Source: Alectryocaccomicrobium faecavium (GTDB lineage: Bacteria; Bacillota; Clostridia; Christensenellales; Aristaeellaceae). Taken from it: DNA of 7,778 nucleotides. A model generated the notes under the pieces. That model saw only the letters and a list, made by a program, of their open reading frames with translations. It was not told the origin of the DNA and ran no database searches. The DNA lies in NCBI GenBank assembly GCA_018713425.1, contig DVOT01000040.1:1-7778 (forward strand), written 5' to 3'. Positions 1-4,287 of this stretch are shown piece by piece. The position numbers were made by a program, and so were the translations under genes. Each line of letters opens with the position of its first letter. Within the stretch, counting starts at the first letter, position 1.

Positions 1-1250
1 TCGAGCTTTTCCGGCTCCAGCACCTGCACGGTGGCGGCGGCGGTCAAGGGCGCGATCACGCTGCCCGGCCAGGCATACGTCACATCCGCCGCGGCGCGGG
101 AAGCCAACGCCGCATAGCCCATGCCCACGGCCTGGCCACACACTACGCTCACGCGCGCGTTTCCGGCCTCCGCCAGGGCGAACATCAGCTGCGCGCCCGC
201 GCTGGCCAGCGTGCCCTGGTTTTTCTCCGCAAGGCTCATGCCCGCGCAGTCCACCAGAGAAATCAGCGGCATGGAGAAGCTATCCAGGAAGCGCGCAAAA
301 CGGGCGGCCTTGCGGCAGCCGTCCTTGGTGAGGCGGCCTTCCGCCTCGCCGGGCTGCGTGGCGATCACGCCCACGCTGCGGCCGCCGATGGTGCCCAGCA
401 TGGTGATCACCTCGGGCGCGAAGCCTTCGGAAAGCTCCAGCGCGCTGCCCGCGTCCAGCAGTTCCACCGCCAGGGGGCGCGCGTCTTCCAGGGTTTCGAT
501 TTCGTTGTAGGCGGGAAGCTCGCGGTTCACATCGTCGCCAGTTTCGTTCAGCGCGTCTTCCATGTTGTTGTCCGGCAGCAGGGAAACGAGCTTGCGGGCA
601 TAACCCAGCGCGGCCTCGTCGCTTTCCGCAACGATGTGGCAAGCGCCGCCCTTCATCGCGGCCTCGCCGCCGGCGATATCGTCCAGCGCCTTCGCGCCGG
701 CGACCTGCGGACCGTTCACGAACAGCTCGCCCGCCTTGGAGAGGATCACAAAATCCTGCATCTGCGCGCAGGCAGCCGCGATGCCGCCGCAATGGCCCAT
801 CACCAGAGCGATGCTGGGCACCACGCCCGAAGCCGACGCGAGCGCCGCGCCGATGCGGGCGTACGCGTCCAGCGCCATGGCGCCTTCTTCCAGCTTCGCG
901 CCCGCGGTATCATAAATTCCGATTACGGGAGAGCCGCTGTCGCGCGCCAGATCGACGACCTTCGCGATTTTCTTCGCGTGCGCGTCGCCTACCGCGCCCA
1001 AGCCCACCGTAAAGTCCTGTGCGAACGCATAAGCGCCGCGCCCGTCGATCGTGCCAAAGCCCGCCACGACGCCGGCGTCTTCGTTCAGCGCGTTCAGCTC
1101 CACAAAGCTGGCCGCGTCGAACAGCGCGGTGAGGCGCTCTCTGGCCGTCAGTTTGCCAAGGTCCTTTTGTGCCTTGACGCGCCCTTCGTCGCCCGCGAAG
1201 ACAGCCTGTCTGCGCGCACGAACTTCGGGCAAATTGCTCTTTACACCCAT
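1..1250 (-). CDS. Biotin-dependent acyl-CoA carboxyltransferase subunit (3'-truncated by window edge)
   Basis: Reading leftward from ATG at 1250, the frame stays open for 416 codons to the window edge, so the C-terminus is missing; the family is usually a little over 500 residues. The protein has the double crotonase-like layout of carboxyltransferases. The N-terminus has GKLTARERL (residues 32-40). The acyl-CoA half has DTAGAKLEEG (114-123) and MGHCGG (151-156). The carboxybiotin half has GRSVGVIATQPGEAEG (290-305), KAARFARFLDSFSMPLISLVDCAGM (from 314) and the YAWPGSVIAP stretch (392-401). These enzymes move CO2 between biotin and an acyl-CoA, in acetyl/propionyl-CoA carboxylases or in Na+-pumping methylmalonyl-CoA decarboxylases. 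The substrate cannot be called here, and no biotin carrier, biotin carboxylase or membrane decarboxylase subunit is visible. Several loops differ from the common forms (DSGGARIQEG; PGFLPG), suggesting a divergent subfamily. The start is fixed by a strong RBS seven bases upstream. The gene is G+C-rich. Confidence 0.9.
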   Translation of the reverse strand, partial: MGVKSNLPEVRARRQAVFAGDEGRVKAQKDLGKLTARERLTALFDAASFVELNALNEDAGVVAGFGTIDGRGAYAFAQDFTVGLGAVGDAHAKKIAKVVDLARDSGSPVIGIYDTAGAKLEEGAMALDAYARIGAALASASGVVPSIALVMGHCGGIAAACAQMQDFVILSKAGELFVNGPQVAGAKALDDIAGGEAAMKGGACHIVAESDEAALGYARKLVSLLPDNNMEDALNETGDDVNRELPAYNEIETLEDARPLAVELLDAGSALELSEGFAPEVITMLGTIGGRSVGVIATQPGEAEGRLTKDGCRKAARFARFLDSFSMPLISLVDCAGMSLAEKNQGTLASAGAQLMFALAEAGNARVSVVCGQAVGMGYAALASRAAADVTYAWPGSVIAPLTAAATVQVLEPEKL

Positions 1251-1257
1251 CGTCCTT

Positions 1258-1264
1258 CCTCCTT
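1258..1264 (-). promoter_or_regulatory. Ribosome binding site of the carboxyltransferase
   Basis: On the minus strand the sequence reads AAGGAGG, then seven bases, then ATG at 1250. This near-perfect Shine-Dalgarno at ideal spacing decides the start of this edge-truncated gene. Confidence 0.85.
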
Positions 1265-1313
1265 AGCGCGTTTGCCAGAAGTCCCATCACTGAAAACTTC
1301 ATTATCCGTGGCA

Positions 1314-1391
1314 TGTGCCAGCACGAGCCTGTAACGACTTTGCGCAAGGCGCGCAAGCGCCAAGCCAGCCGTTCCATCTCGTGCTGGCGCA
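1314..1391 (-). repeat. Long inverted repeat in the probable 5' leader of the carboxyltransferase
   Basis: GCCAGCACGAG (1317-1327) is exactly complementary to CTCGTGCTGGC (1378-1388), an 11-bp perfect stem. One imperfect position and two more pairs extend it to 1314/1391. The 50-base interior can fold further: GGCGC/GCGCC (1348-1352 with 1357-1361) closes a four-base loop, reading GCAA on the plus strand. An alternative 6-bp stem (1340-1345 with 1351-1356) competes with it. The element lies 64-141 bases upstream of the carboxyltransferase start, so a structured mRNA leader is the simplest reading. No U-run follows either side and I recognise no known riboswitch consensus. The imperfect outer position is a G-U pair only if the plus strand is transcribed, so a plus-strand RNA cannot be excluded. 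Confidence 0.5.
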
Positions 1392-1545
1392 CGCCAATCC
1401 AAATTCAGTTATTCGACGGAGTCCCCCCGTATCCTTCCATTTCATCTGTTATATTTCAATGATAGCCGTCCTTTGTATGATATATTTTTATAGAGGAAAA
1501 GAAGATGGGAATATTGTTTCTAAATGGAGCCAATATAGCCCAAAA
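1392..1545. other. Intergenic stretch, A+T-rich, no convincing gene
   Basis: This is the distal part of the 1251-1619 gap. The 1440-1530 portion is distinctly A+T-rich and, read leftward, has -10-like hexamers (TATAAA, TATCAT) that could serve the carboxyltransferase. I found no -35 hexamer at good spacing, so no promoter is called. A small perfect-arm hairpin (ACGG at 1426-1429 with CCGT at 1437-1440) is present. The short ORFs here resemble nothing recognisable. Confidence 0.4.
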
Positions 1546-1583
1546 TGGGCAAAATCCGGCGCTTGACAACCGGATTTTGCCCA
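1546..1583 (-). terminator. Stem-loop downstream of the oxidoreductase, likely terminator
   Basis: GGGCAAAATCCGG (1547-1559) and CCGGATTTTGCCC (1570-1582) form a 13-bp perfect stem, 14 bp with the T1546-A1583 pair, around a 10-base loop. It starts 37 bases past the oxidoreductase stop codon, the expected place for an intrinsic terminator. The run after the stem in the direction of transcription is only ATTTTGGGC, a poor U-tract, so termination may be weak or may depend on the neighbouring GCCCAAAATGGGC alternative hairpin (1538-1550). Confidence 0.55.
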
Positions 1584-1619
1584 GACAATACGTTTGCTTT
1601 GAAGCGGCTTTCTACCGCG

Positions 1620-2672
1620 CTATAGCAGAATCTGTTTGCCGGTTTTGGCGGATTCGAACGCCGCCTCCAGCACGCGGAACACGCTGCGCACCTGGCTGGT
1701 TTTCACGATGGGTTCGGCCTTGCCATCGATCGCGTCGCGCAGGTTTGCGTAGTATTCGCGCAGGTCGGGCTCGATTTGCGGCAGGGGATGCTCGTTGATC
1801 TCTTCCTTGGCGCGCGGCGCAAAAGTGCGCGTGGGGCCGGAAGTGGTCATGATGGGCGCGGCCTCGCCGTGCACGCCTTCGTTCACGCAGATCACGCCGC
1901 CTTCGTCGCAGCTGAAATCGCGGATCCACAGCGTGCCCTTGTCGCCCGTCACCAGCCAGCGCGGGTTGGGCTTGAGCACGAAGGTGCCGATTTCGATCTG
2001 CGCGTAGAAACCCGCCTTGAAATCCAGGATGAGCGTGAAGTAATCCTCCACCTCGGGCGTCTTGACCTTCGCCGTGCGGCAGAGCACGCTTTTCACGTTG
2101 TCATAGCCGAACAGGTTAAGGAGCTGATCGACAAAATGCACGCCCCAATCGTAGATCATGCCGCCGCCATGCTCCGGCTCTGCGCGCCAGCCGAACATCG
2201 CGCCGCGCGCGCCGTGCAGCGTGGAGCGCACGGCGTACACATTGCCTAGTTCGCCCGATTCCAGCACGGCCTTGACGGTGCGGAAATCCTTGTCCCAGCG
2301 GCGGTTCTGGTGCACGGTGAAAATACGGTCATGCGCCGCGGCAGTCGCGATCATCTTGTCCAGCTCGGCGAGCGACATGGCCGGCGGCTTTTCGCTGATC
2401 ACATGCTTGCCCGCCGCCAGCGCCGCGCACACCAATTCGCAGTGCGAATCGTTCGGCGTGGCCACCAGCACGAGGTTGATCTCCTCATCGCGCAGAAAAT
2501 CGTCCAGCTTGTCGTATCCGCGCAAGCCGGCTTCCCGCGCGGCGGCCACGCGCGCGGCGTCGATATCGTAGGCCGCGACGACTTTGACCCCTTCCACGCG
2601 GGGCGCGTTGTTCAGGTGCCATTTGCCCATGTACCCAAAGCCGATAATACCCAGTTGAATGCTCACTTTCAT
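1620..2672 (-). CDS. Gfo/Idh/MocA-family NAD(P)-dependent oxidoreductase
   Basis: The 350-residue product has the usual length and two-domain layout of the family. The N-terminal Rossmann fold begins LGIIGFGYMG, with the dinucleotide-binding glycines at 11, 13 and 16. LVATPNDSH (69-77) and ISEKPPAMS (92-100) follow, with the conserved Glu-Lys-Pro at 94-96. The C-terminal domain carries DWGVHFVDQ (175-183), matching the D-x3-H active-site motif (Asp175, His179). Lys95 is the usual catalytic lysine. There is no signal peptide, so it is cytoplasmic. Family members oxidise or reduce sugars, inositols and their derivatives; the substrate cannot be read here. The gene has its own promoter, sharing a box with the hydrolase promoter, which suggests the two act together. 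ATG at 2672 lies only 2 bases from the RBS; GTG at 2666, two codons in, has 8-base spacing and is a real alternative. Further upstream in-frame ATGs lie outside the transcript predicted from the promoter at 2724-2752. Confidence 0.93.
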   Translation of the reverse strand: MKVSIQLGIIGFGYMGKWHLNNAPRVEGVKVVAAYDIDAARVAAAREAGLRGYDKLDDFLRDEEINLVLVATPNDSHCELVCAALAAGKHVISEKPPAMSLAELDKMIATAAAHDRIFTVHQNRRWDKDFRTVKAVLESGELGNVYAVRSTLHGARGAMFGWRAEPEHGGGMIYDWGVHFVDQLLNLFGYDNVKSVLCRTAKVKTPEVEDYFTLILDFKAGFYAQIEIGTFVLKPNPRWLVTGDKGTLWIRDFSCDEGGVICVNEGVHGEAAPIMTTSGPTRTFAPRAKEEINEHPLPQIEPDLREYYANLRDAIDGKAEPIVKTSQVRSVFRVLEAAFESAKTGKQILL

Positions 2673-2673
2673 T

Positions 2674-2680
2674 TCCTCCC
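2674..2680 (-). promoter_or_regulatory. Ribosome binding site with ambiguous start choice
   Basis: The minus strand reads GGGAGGAAATGAAAGTG. The GGAGG core is 2 bases from the ATG (2672) and 8 bases from the in-frame GTG (2666). Spacing favours GTG; codon preference favours ATG. The resulting proteins differ by two residues. Confidence 0.6.
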
Positions 2681-2685
2681 GCCTG

Positions 2686-2702
2686 GCCGGGATGATCCCG
2701 GC
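2686..2702 (-). promoter_or_regulatory. Inverted repeat in the oxidoreductase 5' UTR
   Basis: GCCGGGA and TCCCGGC are 7-base perfect arms around TGA, lying between the predicted transcription start (about 2717) and the RBS. It could be a regulator operator or a small mRNA hairpin near the RBS. Nothing in the sequence decides between these. Confidence 0.4.
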
Positions 2703-2714
2703 AATATGCGTTTG

Positions 2715-2729
2715 TGTACGCTTATTATA
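2715..2729. repeat. Shared promoter box, copy 1 (oxidoreductase)
   Basis: TGTACGCTTATTATA on the plus strand matches TGTACGCTTATTGTA at 4021-4035 in 14 of 15 positions. Both copies sit in the same place relative to their leftward promoters: the -10 hexamer plus the next nine bases, AAGCGTACA on the minus strand. Conservation beyond the -10 suggests a shared operator or shared initial transcript. Confidence 0.65.
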
Positions 2730-2752
2730 GCAATCATGGTTCGCTTTTGCAA
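2724..2752 (-). promoter_or_regulatory. Sigma-A-type promoter of the oxidoreductase
   Basis: Read leftward, TTGCAA (2752-2747) is followed after exactly 17 bases by a perfect TATAAT (2729-2724). The predicted start is near 2717, giving a leader of about 45 bases before the oxidoreductase. The -10 and the bases after it are part of a 15-bp box repeated at the hydrolase promoter. Confidence 0.8.
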
Positions 2753-2766
2753 GAAGGAAAATGCGC

Positions 2767-2780
2767 AAATCCATGGATTT
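2767..2780. promoter_or_regulatory. 14-bp perfect palindrome between hydrolase and oxidoreductase genes
   Basis: AAATCCATGGATTT is a perfect 14-bp palindrome centred about 57 bases upstream of the predicted oxidoreductase start. Flanking GCGC arms (2763-2766 and 2784-2787) and a following ATTTTCC in the leftward direction would also let it act as a weak terminator for the hydrolase, whose stop codon is at 2837. Either role is inference. Confidence 0.4.
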
Positions 2781-2836
2781 TTCGCGCGGCAGGGAGAGAA
2801 GCGGGTATCCAAAACAGAGGGTGGGCTAGATGCGGC

Positions 2837-3961
2837 TCAATCCAGCGATCCAGATCCGCCAAAGCACGCTTGTACGGCATACGCTTTCTTTTTGGCTAAG
2901 AGTTTGCCGCCTTTCCAATCAAACAGCGAGTAGTCGTCGACGACGCCCGGCACATCCATGATGTTCAGCAGACGGTAGACCTGGATGCTTTGCACATAGG
3001 GCATTTTCTCTTTCGCTAGGCGAATGCCTGCCGCCAAATATTCCGCCAACTGCGCGTCTGCTTGCGCGTCGCCATTGTCGTTAAAGCCATATTCGGACAG
3101 ATAGCAACCAATGCCCGCATCGCCATATTCCTCGGCAACGGCATACACGCTGTTATTTAGCCGCACCCACGCATCATCGGGGCATACATAGCGCCAATCT
3201 CCTTGGTCGTTTTGAACGGCATAATATGGATGCCAGCAAAGCGCGTCAAAATACTCCCGGGGATTGGTCGAGCCAAATTTGCCGCTGGCTATATTTTCGT
3301 AAATCCGGCGCAGTGTTTGCACCATTCCATCGTATTCTACCGCTACATTATTCGCGAATACCCCAATGCGTTCGCCGCCGATGGGCGCCATGCCGGGCAT
3401 TACGATGAGCGATTGTGGCGCGCTGGAGCGAATGCCGCGCGCAGAGCAAAGCATCATTTCCGTGCATAAGTCAGCGCGGTCTAGCAAAGTAAAATCACCG
3501 TGCTCTTTTGCGTCTGACGCGTGCAGAAAGGGCACGTGGTTCATTTCGTTTCCCGTCTCCCAGCCATCGACTTCCGGGAATTCACGCGCTTGTGTGCGCC
3601 ACATGGTTTCGTACCATTGAAGAAATGGCGCGAAAGCCTCCGTATCGCGGTGCGGCACGGCAAATCCCGCAAAATGGGGGCGGCCCGTTTCATCCGGCAG
3701 GAACCAATCGTGATTCAAAGCGATGATTTGTTCAACACCGTGCTTGCGTAGGGTGGAATACACGCCATGAAAAAAGTCCACGACCTCGCTGCGTAAGCGG
3801 TCCGGGGCGTCCATTAGCGTGGCGAATGGGTGCCACAGGCGAACGCATTTTGCATTCAAACGTTCGATTCGTTCGGCCGCCTCTTCGACAGGCACCAAGT
3901 CTTTGGAATAATAAGGGACATAACCAATGCCATTGAGATAAGGACGAGTTGTAAACGCCAT
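2837..3961 (-). CDS. Cytoplasmic clan GH-A-like glycoside hydrolase, family unassigned
   Basis: The 374-residue product looks like a single (beta/alpha)8 glycoside hydrolase domain of clan GH-A. The clan's paired glutamates are visible: WETGNEMNH (134-142), where Glu139 after Asn is the expected acid/base, and YLSEYGFND (287-295), where Glu290 is the expected nucleophile, about 150 residues later as usual. Other barrel-strand signatures are VRLWHPF (40-46), ALNHDWFLPD (81-90) and ALCWHPYY (240-247). There is no signal peptide or membrane segment, so it should act inside the cell on an imported oligosaccharide or glycoside. I cannot assign a GH family; GH39-like and GH5-like proteins share these motifs. 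The start is taken at ATG 3961, ten bases from GGAGG at 3972-3976. The ATG at 3985 lies upstream of that RBS and has none of its own. The gene lies divergent from an AraC regulator and sugar importer and is clearly less G+C-rich than the oxidoreductase beside it. Confidence 0.85.
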   Translation of the reverse strand: MAFTTRPYLNGIGYVPYYSKDLVPVEEAAERIERLNAKCVRLWHPFATLMDAPDRLRSEVVDFFHGVYSTLRKHGVEQIIALNHDWFLPDETGRPHFAGFAVPHRDTEAFAPFLQWYETMWRTQAREFPEVDGWETGNEMNHVPFLHASDAKEHGDFTLLDRADLCTEMMLCSARGIRSSAPQSLIVMPGMAPIGGERIGVFANNVAVEYDGMVQTLRRIYENIASGKFGSTNPREYFDALCWHPYYAVQNDQGDWRYVCPDDAWVRLNNSVYAVAEEYGDAGIGCYLSEYGFNDNGDAQADAQLAEYLAAGIRLAKEKMPYVQSIQVYRLLNIMDVPGVVDDYSLFDWKGGKLLAKKKAYAVQACFGGSGSLD

Positions 3962-3971
3962 TTTGTATCTG

Positions 3972-3976
3972 CCTCC
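3972..3976 (-). promoter_or_regulatory. Ribosome binding site of the hydrolase
   Basis: GGAGG on the minus strand is followed by ten bases and ATG at 3961. It overlaps the first codons of the longer in-frame ORF starting at 3985, which argues for the shorter start. Confidence 0.65.
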
Positions 3977-4020
3977 ATTATTCATTGATTCTTAAAATCT
4001 GCTGCAACGCGCCAAAGGAC

Positions 4021-4035
4021 TGTACGCTTATTGTA
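4021..4035. repeat. Shared promoter box, copy 2 (hydrolase)
   Basis: TGTACGCTTATTGTA is the second copy of the box at 2715-2729 (14 of 15 identical). On the minus strand it comprises the -10 hexamer TACAAT followed by AAGCGTACA. The surrounding bases are not similar, so this is not a long duplication. Confidence 0.65.
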
Positions 4036-4058
4036 CTGGCGGTCAAGCCGCCTGGCAA
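4030..4058 (-). promoter_or_regulatory. Sigma-A-type promoter of the glycoside hydrolase
   Basis: Read leftward, TTGCCA (4058-4053), a 17-base spacer and TACAAT (4035-4030) match the sigma-A consensus at 5/6 and 5/6. The predicted start is near 4023, leaving a leader of about 60 bases. A weaker overlapping pair, TTGACC (4046-4041) with TACAGT (4024-4019) at 16-base spacing, is also present. Confidence 0.72.
4038..4052. promoter_or_regulatory. Operator-like inverted repeat inside the hydrolase promoter spacer
   Basis: GGCGG-TCAAG-CCGCC is a perfect 5-base-arm inverted repeat that lies entirely between the -35 and -10 hexamers. A protein bound there would block RNA polymerase. It is the main G+C-rich patch in an otherwise A+T-leaning region. 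The regulator is unknown. Confidence 0.45.
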
Positions 4059-4182
4059 TAAGCGAATTTTATTTTGCCAATAATTTCGGCGCAACATAGC
4101 GAAATTCCAGCCTTGGCGAGGCAACAGGGCTGTAGAGGCGGCATTGTTTGGTGGATTTTGCTTTTGGAACAAAAATTGCTAA
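4059..4182. other. Core of the divergent regulatory region, no gene
   Basis: This lies between the leftward hydrolase promoter and the rightward regulator promoter, within the 326-bp gene-free stretch 3962-4287. TGGCAA (4053-4058) and TTGCCA (4074-4079) form spaced inverted arms, and GCAATAA/CCAATAA is a loose repeat beside them. These could be regulator sites upstream of the hydrolase promoter. The small leftward ORFs here lack ribosome binding sites and recognisable features. Confidence 0.35.
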
Positions 4183-4211
4183 TTGCATAGCGGCTTCAAT
4201 TCTTGTAAAAT
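4183..4211 (+). promoter_or_regulatory. Candidate promoter of the AraC-type regulator
   Basis: TTGCAT (4183-4188), a 17-base spacer and TAAAAT (4206-4211) give a good -10 but only a half-matching -35. The predicted start is near 4218, leaving a leader of about 70 bases. A weak -35 would suit a low-level or activated regulator gene. Confidence 0.5.
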
Positions 4212-4287
4212 ACGCATTAGGGGCGCTTGGGAGCTCTTTGGGAGGGCGGGGAAGCGCAAGATTTTTCATTTGATCGGGGAAGGAATT

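Noticed and set aside
636..1334. Long plus-strand ORF of 232 codons, and other ORFs across 121-1392 on both strands
   Set aside because: They overlap the well-supported carboxyltransferase in other frames, are dominated by Arg/Ala/Gly typical of shadow frames in G+C-rich DNA, and have no recognisable motif.
1505..1798. Plus-strand ORF preceded by a purine-rich GAGGAAAAG
   Set aside because: It runs through the terminator-like stem-loop at 1546-1583 and into the antisense of the oxidoreductase, and the product has no recognisable features.
2673..2774. 34-codon N-terminal extension of the oxidoreductase
   Set aside because: It would start upstream of the predicted promoter and lies before a good RBS; the Rossmann fold begins right after the internal start.
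4183..4287. 35-codon N-terminal extension of the AraC-type regulator
   Set aside because: The upstream ATG has no RBS and falls inside the candidate -35 hexamer; GGGGAAGGA precedes the internal ATG at 4288.
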